A stretch of 18,942 bases of DNA from assembly GCF_910584445.1 (NCBI RefSeq), contig NZ_CAJUBO010000007.1, forward strand, positions 1-18,942, given 5' to 3'. The number at the start of each line of letters is the position of its first letter. Within the stretch, counting starts at the first letter, position 1. The notes under the pieces were generated by a model that searched no databases, was not told the origin of the DNA, and was given only the letters and a program-made list of their open reading frames with translations. Made by a program: the position numbers and the translations under genes. Shown one piece after another: positions 6,504 through 14,172 of this stretch. Source of the DNA: an uncultured Desulfovibrio sp. Lineage in GTDB: Bacteria; Desulfobacterota; Desulfovibrionia; Desulfovibrionales; Desulfovibrionaceae.

Positions 6504-8684
6504 ATGGTAACTCTCAAAGAGTCATACATAACCCAAGAGTGCAGGGAGTTGCTCGGCATCACTGTGGTGAGTGTGCTTCGCAGGGCAGAGAAAGAACATT
6601 GGCAGTTTCGCCCACGCAAGGGCCGTGGCGGTGGCAAAGAATGGCTCCTGGCCTCCATGCCGCAGGCCACACAGGAGGCTATCCGTCGCGCCGAAGAGCG
6701 CAAAGCCATTGAACAGGAGACGGCCAAGAACGCGGCGCTCCCCGATGTCCTGGCGTCTGGCGGTATACTGCAAGCCGAAACACGGCACGCCATCCTCGAC
6801 GACAAGCGCCGCTACAAGGCGCTGGCGAAAGCCGACCTGCTAGACCTCTATCTGGGCTGGCAGCGCAAATACGGCGCGACTGTGGCCCAAAAAGAGGCAT
6901 TCATCCTCGCCTACCAGGGCGGTGCATGGTCAAAGCTGCTGGGTGAACTTGGCCCGCGCATCAGCTGGAAAAGTCTGGAGCGATGGAAGCTGGAGCGCAA
7001 GGAAAGCGGCACAGTCCTCTCGCTGGCCGATGGCCGTGGTCTGGCCCATCGCGGCAAATCAATGCTCACGCCGCAGCACAAACAGATCATCCTTGGGCAA
7101 GTCATGGATGGAGACCGTCAGATCAGTACCTGCGTCCGGATTATCCAGGCCCGGTGCAGAGCAGAGAACATCGCCATCCCCTCTGAAGATACCATCCGTC
7201 GCTGGGTCATCGCTTACTCCAAGACCAGCTTCCAGAACTGGACGCTCTTCCGCAAGGGTGAAAAGGCGTGGAACGACAGTTGCGCCCTCTCCATCATGCG
7301 CGACTGGACGCTTGTGGAGGTCGGCGATGTTGTGATCGCCGATGGGCATACCCTGAATTTCGAGACTATCAATCCAGAAACCGGCAAGCCCTGCCGCATG
7401 ACGCTCCTCCTCTATTTTGACGGAGCGAGCCGCTATCCGTTGGGCTGGGAGGTGATGGCGACTGAAAATACGCAATGCATAGCCAGCGCATTTCGTCGGG
7501 CGTGCATTCGATTGGGCAAGTTTCCGAAGGTCGTCTACCTGGACAACGGCAAGGCGTTCCGCTCCAGATTTTTCAAGGGCTGTCCCGATTTTGAGCAGGC
7601 CGGATTCGTCGGCCTGTACCGCGATCTTGGCTGTGCGGTCATCCACGCATGGCCCTATCACGGACAATCAAAGCCGATTGAACGCTTTTTTGGAACCATG
7701 CACGAACTTGAGGAACTGACACCGTCCTATACGGGCTGGAACATCGCCCACAAGCCAGCAAGGTTACAGAGAAACGAAAAGCTCCATCGCAAGCTGCATG
7801 AAAAGCTCGGACGCGGGCCGCTTACGCTCGAAGAGACGCACTACTGGCTCGCCGCCTGGTTTGAAATGTATGCATCACGCCCACAGCATCGCACGCACTT
7901 GAAGGGCAAGACTCCGGGCGAGGTGTTCTTCGCTGGCCGTGGCCCCGGAGTTGATGTGGACAGGCTGACACGGATGATGCTGCAGAAGGAAATCCGCAGT
8001 ATCAGCAAGGATGGCATACGCATGTTCGGGCGGTTCTACTGGAGCGAGGAGCTTGCCAACAGACGCCACCCGGTGCTGGTGCGGTATGACCTGCAACTCT
8101 CCCCCTACACAGTCCTTGTGTACGACCTCGAAGGACATCCGATCTGCGAGGCTCGTGACCGTGAGCATTACAAGATTGCATGCGGCATCCATCCTGCCGC
8201 CGGCATCCTCGGCACAGAGCAGCAACAACAGGATTTGTCGGACGCCCTTGCACTCACAAGATCGCGGGCCCGCGAGGCCAAATCCGGCATCAAGCAGTTT
8301 GTGGAAGGCATCATTGTGCCGGAAGTGCGCCAGAGTCAGCAGGCTATACCGAAGGCGCAAGAACCAACCCCCACAAAGACGAGGCAGACCGTACTCTCCG
8401 CCACGGACAGGGCGTTGATAGATGCGGCCAAGACCCAGGCCATGCTGGATAAGGAAGAGCCGGCCTATCAACCCTCCATGTTGCGCCACTGGCCGGACGA
8501 ACCAAGCCGCTACGCCTACCTTTGGGAAGCCCGCTTTGAACGGGGCGCAGAGCTGGTGCTGGAGGACGCGGCCTTCATGGATGCCTTCGAGCAGACAGCC
8601 ACCTACCAGCGCAATTTCAAGGCGCTGTATGACAGCAAGCTGGAAATGCGGAATTTTCGCCAGGCACAAAGTCTGGTGAGTTAA
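6504..8684 (+). CDS. A: Phage transposase A (MuA family, DDE recombinase)
   Basis: A 726-residue transposase (Mu A has 663) that cuts the prophage ends and joins them to target DNA, giving integration and replicative transposition. The N terminus (about 1-75, with ITQECRELLGI and an arginine/tryptophan-rich end) is the Mu-type winged-helix DNA-binding domain. The integrase-like core holds the three metal ligands: D280 in ADGH, D347 in LDNG and E393 in PIERFFGT, with spacing like that of Mu. The Mu-type C-terminal beta-barrel follows at about 490-560. The C-terminal tail is helical and should contact B. The ATG follows GGTGGAG. The gene lies just downstream of the Ner-like gene and 20 bp before B. 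All catalytic residues are present, so it should be active. Confidence 0.96.
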   Translation: MVTLKESYITQECRELLGITVVSVLRRAEKEHWQFRPRKGRGGGKEWLLASMPQATQEAIRRAEERKAIEQETAKNAALPDVLASGGILQAETRHAILDDKRRYKALAKADLLDLYLGWQRKYGATVAQKEAFILAYQGGAWSKLLGELGPRISWKSLERWKLERKESGTVLSLADGRGLAHRGKSMLTPQHKQIILGQVMDGDRQISTCVRIIQARCRAENIAIPSEDTIRRWVIAYSKTSFQNWTLFRKGEKAWNDSCALSIMRDWTLVEVGDVVIADGHTLNFETINPETGKPCRMTLLLYFDGASRYPLGWEVMATENTQCIASAFRRACIRLGKFPKVVYLDNGKAFRSRFFKGCPDFEQAGFVGLYRDLGCAVIHAWPYHGQSKPIERFFGTMHELEELTPSYTGWNIAHKPARLQRNEKLHRKLHEKLGRGPLTLEETHYWLAAWFEMYASRPQHRTHLKGKTPGEVFFAGRGPGVDVDRLTRMMLQKEIRSISKDGIRMFGRFYWSEELANRRHPVLVRYDLQLSPYTVLVYDLEGHPICEARDREHYKIACGIHPAAGILGTEQQQQDLSDALALTRSRAREAKSGIKQFVEGIIVPEVRQSQQAIPKAQEPTPTKTRQTVLSATDRALIDAAKTQAMLDKEEPAYQPSMLRHWPDEPSRYAYLWEARFERGAELVLEDAAFMDAFEQTATYQRNFKALYDSKLEMRNFRQAQSLVS

Positions 8685-8704
8685 CCCATAAATGGGAGTT
8701 ACAG

Positions 8705-9418
8705 ATGCGAGACGTGATTATCCCGACAGACGCCACGGCCAGATTCAGCGCGGCTGTGGACACCGTGGTGGAGGGAGGCCGTGGCACGAGCGGATTTATT
8801 TTGGCGCATGGTCAGGCCGGACGCGGCAAGTCCGTGGCCGCTGATCAGTATCACTATCAGCGCGGGGGAGCCTATGTCCGCGTCTGGGAAGGCTGGACGC
8901 AGGCGGCTTTCCTGCGGCGCGTACTCTTCGAGGTGCGCGGGAAAAACGGCGATCTGCCATCCATATCGGCTGACAGGGCCAAGCAGGCCATCATCGAGCT
9001 GCTCGACCGTGATCGCAAGCCCATCTTTGTCGATGAGGCCGACCGGCTCGCCATCGGGCGCATAGAGGATTTGCGCGACATCCTGGAGATGACCGGCGCA
9101 CCCATCATCCTCATCGGCGAGGAGGCTATTTTCGGCCTCCTCGCCGAGCGTCGGCGGGTCTGGAGCCGTGTCGCGCATGAGGTCGAATTCGGCCCCATCT
9201 CTCCCGCAGAGGTGGCCGTGTACGCCATGAAGGCCGCAGGGCTGGATATTCCGGCGGAGCTTTGCAAGCGCATCGCGGAACGGGCCGAGGGGGATTTTCG
9301 CCTGGTGCGCAACATGATGCTCCTGCTGGAAAAGGCGGCCAAGGCCGCCGAGAACTTCTCGGTAGATGCGCCAATGCTGGAAACCGTCTTCTCCTCCAAG
9401 CCGTGGCGGCGCAAGTAG
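8705..9418 (+). CDS. B: Transposition target-capture ATPase B (MuB family, AAA+)
   Basis: A 237-residue AAA+ ATPase that coats target DNA, delivers it to the transposase and protects phage DNA from self-insertion. Walker A is GQAGRGKS (36-43) and Walker B PIFVDEAD (106-113), followed by a sensor strand IILIGEE (134-140) and an arginine-rich stretch AERRRVWSR. The C-terminal helices (about 166-215) form the lid. It is shorter than Mu B (312 residues) and seems to lack the N-terminal HTH domain. GGGAG upstream is a good ribosome site. A winged-helix protein gene follows within 10 bp. Confidence 0.92.
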   Translation: MRDVIIPTDATARFSAAVDTVVEGGRGTSGFILAHGQAGRGKSVAADQYHYQRGGAYVRVWEGWTQAAFLRRVLFEVRGKNGDLPSISADRAKQAIIELLDRDRKPIFVDEADRLAIGRIEDLRDILEMTGAPIILIGEEAIFGLLAERRRVWSRVAHEVEFGPISPAEVAVYAMKAAGLDIPAELCKRIAERAEGDFRLVRNMMLLLEKAAKAAENFSVDAPMLETVFSSKPWRRK

Positions 9419-9426
9419 GAGGCGGC

Positions 9427-10086
9427 ATGGATACCCGCAAGGAAGTCGGCAAGGAAGCGGTGCGCGCGGCGCTGCAAGCTCTGGGCAAAGGCGGAAAGGA
9501 GATCAGCTACCACCTTGTCTATGAAGCGCTGGGGCTGAAAAGCGAAGCGGAGCAGGCCGTTGTTCGCAGCCGTATATCCGACATGACGCGGCATGGAGAA
9601 GTCAAACGGACGCGCACAGGCTGTTTCACCTACGATTTCAAGCATCGCCCCCGTGAGGCGAAAAGCTATGAAACCTTGTGGCGCTTTGTCCGCAAGGCCA
9701 AGCCGGGGTGGTCTGTATCGGAGTGCGCCATGTACACGCGCGTCTCCTACACGCAGGCACTCCGCTACTGCAACTGGCTGGAGGAGGAAGGCTTCATTGA
9801 ACGGGCGGGGCGGAGTGATCGAAACGCTGTTACCTGGCGGCCAACGGTGAAGGCGGATCAGAACCCGGAGACGCCATATCCGCCGCTACGGGAAACCGAC
9901 CCCTTTGCCAAAGAGCGTGTGGCGGCGGCCACCATCACGCGATTGATGCTCTGCGCCAATCCCTACGCGCTGAAGACGGCCAGGGATATTACGGATGCCT
10001 GCAGAGTGCTGCTGGCCCGATTTGAGAAAGATGTGCCTGAAAACCGCACGGAAAATGAGAATGAGGAGGACTGCCATGTTGAGTGA
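9427..10086 (+). CDS. Winged-helix DNA-binding protein next to transposase B (function unknown)
   Basis: A 219-residue early protein. Two segments look like winged-helix/HTH units: residues 1-60 (KEVGKEAVRAALQALGKGG, then VVRSRISDMTRHGEVKRTR with a wing) and about 78-125 (WSVSECAMYTRVSYTQALRYCNWLEEEGFIERAG). The C terminus is helical and charged. The ATG at 9427 follows AGGAGGCGGC only 8 bases after the B stop; a longer upstream extension would overlap B. Because the B protein here lacks the DNA-binding N terminus of Mu B, this neighbour could supply DNA contact for target capture or regulate the early genes; this is inference. I know of no named family for it. Confidence 0.8.
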   Translation: MDTRKEVGKEAVRAALQALGKGGKEISYHLVYEALGLKSEAEQAVVRSRISDMTRHGEVKRTRTGCFTYDFKHRPREAKSYETLWRFVRKAKPGWSVSECAMYTRVSYTQALRYCNWLEEEGFIERAGRSDRNAVTWRPTVKADQNPETPYPPLRETDPFAKERVAAATITRLMLCANPYALKTARDITDACRVLLARFEKDVPENRTENENEEDCHVE

Positions 10087-10240
10087 GGAATTGAAGAGCA
10101 TCCGGCTCGCTCTCGGAGAACTGCTGGGCAAGGTGGATGCGGACAGCGCGGAAGTGCTGCGCCAGTGCCGCAGGAATCTGGAAGCCGCTGAAGACCTGGC
10201 TGCCAATCTGGAAAACTGTTGCCCGAAGGAGGCCGCATAA
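10076..10240 (+). CDS. Small helical early protein (unrecognised)
   Basis: A 54-residue protein, mostly predicted helix with heptad-like leucines (LKSIRLALGELLGKV and LRQCRRNLEAAEDLAANLE), so it may form a coiled coil. A very good AGGAGG site lies 8 bases before its ATG, and it overlaps the end of the winged-helix gene by 11 bases. It is followed after one base by gam. Function unknown. Confidence 0.7.
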   Translation: MLSEELKSIRLALGELLGKVDADSAEVLRQCRRNLEAAEDLAANLENCCPKEAA

Positions 10241-10241
10241 A

Positions 10242-10760
10242 ATGGCACGTATCAAGCCCGACCCGCATGTGGTGGAAGACCGTGACCAGGCGGAGTGCGC
10301 CTTGGCGGAGATTGCCGCCCTGGATCGTAAGCTGAAAGGAATCTCCACGGTCATGCAGGAATCCATTGACCTTGCGAAGGCCAAAGCAAGTCAGGAAGCC
10401 AATCCTTTGCTGATTCGCCGCAAGGAACTCGCGGATGCCGTGGCGGTATTTGCCAAGCTCAATCGCCAGACACTCTTTGTCGGTGCGAAAAGCCTTGACC
10501 TTGGCTTCGGCGTCATCGGCTTCCGCGCCAGCACGCGGATTGTCCAGATTCGCGGCGTGACGGCGGAAATGACCCTGGAACGGCTGCATCAGTACAACCT
10601 GGCGGACGGCATCCGCACGAAGGAGGAAATCAACAAGGAGGCTGCCCTCGCATGGTCGGACGAACGTCTGGAGCTGGTGGGCATGCGTCGGCAATTGGTG
10701 GACTCTTTCTACATCGAGATCAAGACAGATTCTATCCCCCAGAAAGGGGTCAAGGCGTGA
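10242..10760 (+). CDS. gam: Gam, host-nuclease inhibitor (Ku-like DNA end protector)
   Basis: A 172-residue homologue of Mu Gam (174 residues), which dimerises as a ring on double-stranded DNA ends and blocks exonucleases such as RecBCD; it is a relative of the Ku core. Family features are the helical N-terminal half (DQAECALAEIAALDRKLKGI, RRKELADAVAVFAK), the ring-forming strand LGFGVIGFRAS (about 88-98) and the C-terminal YIEIKTD strand. The ATG at 10242 comes 1 base after the preceding stop, with GAAGGAGG upstream. The next gene overlaps it through GTGA. Confidence 0.92.
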   Translation: MARIKPDPHVVEDRDQAECALAEIAALDRKLKGISTVMQESIDLAKAKASQEANPLLIRRKELADAVAVFAKLNRQTLFVGAKSLDLGFGVIGFRASTRIVQIRGVTAEMTLERLHQYNLADGIRTKEEINKEAALAWSDERLELVGMRRQLVDSFYIEIKTDSIPQKGVKA

Positions 10761-11008
10761 GGCTGACCAAGAAAGAGATTGAGCTGCTGGGCCGGCAGTA
10801 TGCGGAAGGACTGTACTGGCACAGACTGGAGAGTCCAGCAGAGCTGCCGTCACTCGTGGCTCGCAAAGACTGGCAACAGGCTGGGAAATACGAAAGACGC
10901 GCAATAATCTCTGACATTGCACGTAAGGCCGAAGAAGAACTGCTGAAGGCGGGCCATAGCCGTGGCCTCGTGCAAAAACTTGTCAGCAATTACATCCTGG
11001 GCTTGTAA
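10757..11008 (+). CDS. Small early protein with GTG start (unrecognised)
   Basis: An 83-residue, helical, mildly basic protein starting MRLTKKEIELLGRQYAEGLY and ending KAGHSRGLVQKLVSNYILGL. The GTG start overlaps the gam stop (GTGA) and has GAAAGGGG 6 bases upstream, a clear coupled start. No membrane segment or known motif. Its position between gam and the HU gene suggests a role in replication or early control, but I cannot name it. Confidence 0.7.
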   Translation: MRLTKKEIELLGRQYAEGLYWHRLESPAELPSLVARKDWQQAGKYERRAIISDIARKAEEELLKAGHSRGLVQKLVSNYILGL

Positions 11009-11018
11009 GGAGGCCACC

Positions 11019-11321
11019 ATGACCAAGAAAGAAATTGTCGACGGCATCATGGAAACCATGCCCCGACAGGGCGGGAGCAATGTTGCGAACCGTCTGTATA
11101 TCGAGAGCTTTTTGGAGGCGTTCTGCGATGTGGCCGCCGCCGAACTGCTGGGCGGTGGCGAGGTGCCCCTGAAGGGTATCGGGAAGCTCAAGACCGTGGC
11201 CACCAAGGCCCGCAGGGGAAGGAACCCCCGAACCGGTGAGGCTATCGAGATTCCCCGCAGCAGGCGCATTGTTGTGAGCGCGTTCCGGGACTTCAAGGAA
11301 GCCCTCCGGGGGGATGCATGA
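11019..11321 (+). CDS. HU/IHF-family DNA-bending protein encoded by the prophage
   Basis: A 100-residue HU-like protein. The N-terminal helices (MTKKEIVDGIMETMPRQGG, then FLEAFCDVAAAELLGGGEV) are followed by the family strand GIGKLKTVATKARRGRNPRTGEA, where the RNPRTGE arm enters the minor groove, and EIPRSRRIVVSAFRDFKEAL at the end. It should bend DNA. In Mu, host HU bends the L1-L2 spacer and IHF acts at the operator-enhancer; a phage-made HU could do either without depending on the host. AGGAGG lies 6 bases before the ATG. It overlaps the next gene through ATGA. Confidence 0.92.
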   Translation: MTKKEIVDGIMETMPRQGGSNVANRLYIESFLEAFCDVAAAELLGGGEVPLKGIGKLKTVATKARRGRNPRTGEAIEIPRSRRIVVSAFRDFKEALRGDA

Positions 11322-11701
11322 GCCTGGTCGCTATCAGGACGGCAGATGTTCGTGCCGCTGCGTGGAATGCCCGACGCGCGGTTATCCGAAGGCGGATGCA
11401 TCTCTTGCGAAAAGAGGCAATGGAGTCCTTTTACGTGTCGCGGGTATCAGGTTTTATCCGGCGCATTTTGCATCTGCCTCCTCCGGCACCTGTGGAAGAG
11501 AGGGAGGTGCGAGAGCGGATGAGGTCTCTGTGGCATACCGAGGGCACCATCAGTGACACCCTCGCAAGCTACCGCATTGCAGGATGGGGAACCTTGGGCA
11601 CGGCTAACAAGCTTATCAGGGCATGCGATATCTCGTGCAACGATACCATCATGCTTGATGTGTCTGATGCTGCCTTTGTCGCAAAATGGAGGAAAAAATG
11701 A
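11318..11701 (+). CDS. Basic small protein (unrecognised)
   Basis: A 127-residue, Arg-rich protein with a basic N-terminal half (NARRAVIRRRMHLLRKEAM) and a proline patch (LPPPAPVEER). No known motif or membrane segment. The ATG overlaps the HU gene stop (ATGA) and its own stop overlaps the next ATG, so it belongs to the same coupled transcript. Function unknown; nucleic-acid binding is possible from charge alone. Confidence 0.65.
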   Translation: MSLVAIRTADVRAAAWNARRAVIRRRMHLLRKEAMESFYVSRVSGFIRRILHLPPPAPVEEREVRERMRSLWHTEGTISDTLASYRIAGWGTLGTANKLIRACDISCNDTIMLDVSDAAFVAKWRKK

Positions 11702-12042
11702 CGGCATATGATTTTGTGAACACTAAACTTTTTGGTGCGCTTTTTAACCTGCTCTGTTTTGCCGCACTTTTGTATTTTGCCTATCAGGCGGGCAAAGCGA
11801 GCGGCTACAACAGTGGGTATAATGCTGGCGTGGAAGCCAATCCACAGGCAAAAGTGCTGGTCGTATCAGAGTATATCTTTGATAACAAGCGCATCGCCCG
11901 CTTTGACCCAAGAAGCCCTGATTACTTCCTGATCATGGATTTCAACGACCAAACTATCGCCAGAGTACCGACACATACTGATTTCAAAAAAGAGGTCATT
12001 GTCGAAAAAACGACAAATGAAGACTCTCGTAAAGAAAAGTAG
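11698..12042 (+). CDS. Small single-span membrane protein (unrecognised)
   Basis: A 114-residue protein with one hydrophobic N-terminal helix (about 10-29, LFGALFNLLCFAALLYFAYQ), then a soluble domain rich in charged and aromatic residues, probably anchored in the inner membrane. The ATG at 11698 was chosen over 11686 because GGAGG at 11688-11692 is its ribosome site. Base composition is more AT-rich than in the neighbouring phage genes, suggesting a later acquisition (a moron). Superinfection exclusion is one possible role for such a membrane protein, but there is no direct evidence. Confidence 0.65.
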   Translation: MTAYDFVNTKLFGALFNLLCFAALLYFAYQAGKASGYNSGYNAGVEANPQAKVLVVSEYIFDNKRIARFDPRSPDYFLIMDFNDQTIARVPTHTDFKKEVIVEKTTNEDSRKEK

Positions 12043-12070
12043 TCCGGCCTGATGAACCGCAGGAAAAGAT

Positions 12071-12370
12071 ATGTGTAACGATCGTGAGAATTGTTTCATC
12101 GCTAAGGAAGAGCAGATTGCGGCGATAACTCCGAAGCTGTGTCCGGTCAACTGCCCCCATAAACGGGAAGAACGCTATGTCAATCTGGGCCATCTCAAAA
12201 AATCGGCCCCTCCCCATAGTTTTCATGGCTTCATAAGCGGCTATTGGTGCGAAAAATACCGCTCTGTGCTTGGTTCTCACCTCTTGAATCCGGGCTGGAT
12301 GATATTTGGTGGGGAGCCGAAGGTGTTGGTGATGAAAAGCCCGTTTTGCACGGACAATTCCAAGGATTGA
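12071..12370 (+). CDS. Cysteine-rich small protein (unrecognised)
   Basis: A 99-residue protein with cysteines at 2, 8, 24, 28, 60 and 93. C24-PVN-C28 with H30 nearby could bind a metal. AGGAAAAG lies just upstream of the ATG. It starts about 28 bases after the previous gene, so it is not tightly coupled, and GC content is lower than in core phage genes. Two hairpins follow its stop. I do not recognise the family. Confidence 0.55.
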   Translation: MCNDRENCFIAKEEQIAAITPKLCPVNCPHKREERYVNLGHLKKSAPPHSFHGFISGYWCEKYRSVLGSHLLNPGWMIFGGEPKVLVMKSPFCTDNSKD

Positions 12371-12375
12371 GCGAA

Positions 12376-12414
12376 ACCGCCCTGCGGGGCGGTCGTCCGG
12401 CGGCGGCGCGCCGG
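12376..12414 (+). other. Two tandem GC hairpins without a T tract
   Basis: ACCGCCC (12376-12382) pairs with GGGCGGT (12387-12393) over a TGCG loop, and CCGGCG (12397-12402) pairs with CGCCGG (12409-12414). They fill the gap between two small genes. With no T run they are unlikely to be simple intrinsic terminators; RNA processing, stability control or a junction left by gene acquisition are alternatives. Confidence 0.45.
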
Positions 12415-12419
12415 GCCTG

Positions 12420-12668
12420 ATGAGCAGCCACAAAGATTTTTATCCGAGCCTATCAATGTCAGGAGCTAAAGTAATCTATGTTACGGCATTATGCGGTTGG
12501 CTTATTGAAAAGCGTGAAAGCCGCGATTGCTGGCGTTGCGTCCATATTGAAAAGGACAATGGGCGAGAGCCGCAGCCGGTTTGCGCTTCGTGCAAATGGT
12601 ATGGGTCAGACAAGCCCGGTCTAGAAGACAACTACATTGAACGCCCGGACGGCAGATGGAAGGGATGA
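12420..12668 (+). CDS. Small putative zinc-ribbon protein (unrecognised)
   Basis: An 82-residue protein with a CX2C-X14-CX2C arrangement (C37, C40, C55, C58), typical of a zinc ribbon, and an extra C25. The start is uncertain: the ATG at 12420 lacks a good ribosome site, and an internal ATG at 12456 would give 70 residues and keep the ribbon. Its stop is 3 bases before the next gene. Function unknown; zinc ribbons commonly bind nucleic acid or protein partners. Confidence 0.55.
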   Translation: MSSHKDFYPSLSMSGAKVIYVTALCGWLIEKRESRDCWRCVHIEKDNGREPQPVCASCKWYGSDKPGLEDNYIERPDGRWKG

Positions 12669-12671
12669 CAA

Positions 12672-12920
12672 ATGGTAGATAAAAAGCGCTTCATCCGAAC
12701 GACATCTCAATCCGGCGTCCGTTTCATCAAGGACGCCCAATCCGGCGAAGTGGTGTGCATTATGAACAAGGGCAAGCGTCCGCCGGAGCATACCGAGGCC
12801 ATGATAAAAGTTATGTTGGACGCTCTGAACGGAGCTGTGGAGAAAAAAATTACTGGAAGCTGCAAGCGGAATGGAACTAGCAGCGCGTTACTGTCACACG
12901 ATAAAGAGGAAACCGCATGA
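12672..12920 (+). CDS. Small basic protein (unrecognised)
   Basis: An 82-residue protein whose first half looks like a small beta fold (RFIRTTSQSGVRFIKDAQSGEVVCIMNKGKRP), followed by a helix (HTEAMIKVMLDALNGAVEKK) and a polar tail. AAGGG lies upstream of the ATG. Its stop overlaps the start of the ASCH-domain gene (ATGA), so the two are probably translated together. I cannot name a family. Confidence 0.6.
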   Translation: MVDKKRFIRTTSQSGVRFIKDAQSGEVVCIMNKGKRPPEHTEAMIKVMLDALNGAVEKKITGSCKRNGTSSALLSHDKEETA

Positions 12921-13321
12921 TCTACCCCGTTATATCCATTCGGCAGCCCTGGGCGGCCCTGATCCTGCTCGGCCTCAAGGACGTTGAGAACAGATCGTGG
13001 CCCCTCCCGGATGCATATGTTGGCGTGCCCATCCTGCTGCATTCCAGCAAGGCCAGCCGTTTCGACCCTCAATCCATCAACCGGGAGGCGCACCGGCGGG
13101 GAATGTGCATTTTGCCGTGTGATGCCCGGCATGTCGCCAGAACAGGCTGCATCCTCGGAGCCATTGTTTTTGACGGCTGTCAGGGCAATTTCGGCACTCC
13201 GCAATCCCGATGGTGTGATGAGGACGCGCTGTTCTGGTGGCACATACAGGAAGTTACGCGTCTGCCCCAGCCCATTCCGGCTTCGGGACACTTGCGTTTC
13301 TGGACTTTTGATCTGGTGTAG
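12917..13321 (+). CDS. ASCH-domain protein (PUA-like fold)
   Basis: A 134-residue single-domain protein opening with the ASCH signature: ISIRQPWAALILLGLKDVEN followed by RSW (residues 6-28), then LLHSSKAS and, near the end, HLRFWTF. ASCH domains are related to the RNA-binding PUA fold; family members are linked to RNA binding, translation and, in some cases, nucleoside or modified-base chemistry. It overlaps the preceding small gene by ATGA. In a phage middle region it could act on host RNA or on modified nucleotides, but this is inference. The fold call is fairly secure; the function is open. Confidence 0.85.
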   Translation: MIYPVISIRQPWAALILLGLKDVENRSWPLPDAYVGVPILLHSSKASRFDPQSINREAHRRGMCILPCDARHVARTGCILGAIVFDGCQGNFGTPQSRWCDEDALFWWHIQEVTRLPQPIPASGHLRFWTFDLV

Positions 13322-13330
13322 GGGAAAGCC

Positions 13331-13819
13331 ATGAAAGAAAACCGTGCCATGCGGCTCGGCCTGTACCGCAAAATAGAAGTTGCCAGAAAGCAGTTGCCAG
13401 AAATGGACGAAGAGGCTTTTCGCAGCTTTCTGCGCGCCGAGTTTGGTGTCGAAAGCCGCAAGGACATGACCGTGCCCCAGCTATCCTGGCTGGTGCATCA
13501 TTTCGCAGGGCTTGGAGTGGAGTACACGACCCCTGCGAAGAGCCGTAACAAGGCGGTCACGCCGCATTCCAGGCCAGACTACATAGAGATTACGGACTCC
13601 ATGCCCTTTGCGCCGCAAAAGCGGCAAATCTTGGCTATATGGCGTAAGCTCGGCTATTCCATGAGCAGCCTGGATACTCGCGTCCGGCGAGCATTCGGGA
13701 CGCACTGTTTTGTCTGGCTGCAAAACGGCGAGCATATCCGCGTGCTGCTTGCCGATCTGCAGCGGCGGGAAAAGAGCTTCGAGCGGCGTCAAGCCAGGAT
13801 GGCGGGGCATGCCGATTGA
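13331..13819 (+). CDS. gemA: GemA/Gp16-family phage regulatory protein
   Basis: A 162-residue homologue of Mu GemA (Gp16, DUF1018), a late-early protein reported to affect host gene expression and DNA supercoiling. The N terminus has the family pattern: RKIEVARKQLPEMDEEAFRS, then FGVESRKDMTVPQLSWLVHHF. A middle segment (APQKRQILAIWRKLGYS, about 94-110) and a charged C-terminal helix complete it. AGGGGAAAG precedes the ATG. Its end overlaps the next gene by 11 bases. Its place late in the early/middle operon matches Mu. Confidence 0.85.
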   Translation: MKENRAMRLGLYRKIEVARKQLPEMDEEAFRSFLRAEFGVESRKDMTVPQLSWLVHHFAGLGVEYTTPAKSRNKAVTPHSRPDYIEITDSMPFAPQKRQILAIWRKLGYSMSSLDTRVRRAFGTHCFVWLQNGEHIRVLLADLQRREKSFERRQARMAGHAD

Positions 13820-14171
13820 GAGCCTGAAGGCAGATATACTGGCGCGCTACAAGTCCGTCCACGCGTTTTGCAAGGCTCGGTCGGAGTTGTCGCGGGCATC
13901 GGTGTATCTGGTGTTATCGGGCAAATACCCTGGGCGGATGAACGCGCAAATTGCCCGAATCCGGGCGGCCCTTGCTGAACCTGAAGAGGAGCGGCCCCCG
14001 CAGATGCCCCAGCCGCCGGTGTCCGCTGCGGACTTGGTGGATACCCTTCAGGAGATACGTTGCACACATTGTCGGCGTCTGGATCGGCGCGAGTGCATGT
14101 CTTGCCGAGACCAGACCGGCCGCGAGGGCAGTGAGCTTTTTCTGCGGATTTTTGGTACGTCGGAGGCGTGA
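13809..14171 (+). CDS. Putative HTH protein with a four-cysteine zinc-finger motif
   Basis: A 120-residue protein. Residues 8-55 look like a small helix-turn-helix (ARYKSVHAFCKA, SRASVYLVLSGKYPG, AQIARIRAAL). A proline-rich linker (62-70) leads to C85, C88, C96 and C99 in a CX2C-X7-CX2C arrangement that could hold zinc. It overlaps the end of gemA by 11 bases; the longer upstream reading would lie inside gemA. It is probably a phage DNA-binding regulator; the exact role is unknown. Confidence 0.7.
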   Translation: MPIESLKADILARYKSVHAFCKARSELSRASVYLVLSGKYPGRMNAQIARIRAALAEPEEERPPQMPQPPVSAADLVDTLQEIRCTHCRRLDRRECMSCRDQTGREGSELFLRIFGTSEA

Positions 14172-14172
14172 T

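Noticed and set aside
7059..8669. Minus-strand frames of 202 and 264 codons inside transposase A
   Set aside because: They lie opposite the catalytic core and C-terminal domain of the transposase and are not supported by motifs.
12707..13291. A 194-codon minus-strand frame opposite the ASCH gene
   Set aside because: The plus strand carries the ASCH signature and coupled starts; the minus frame has no motif.
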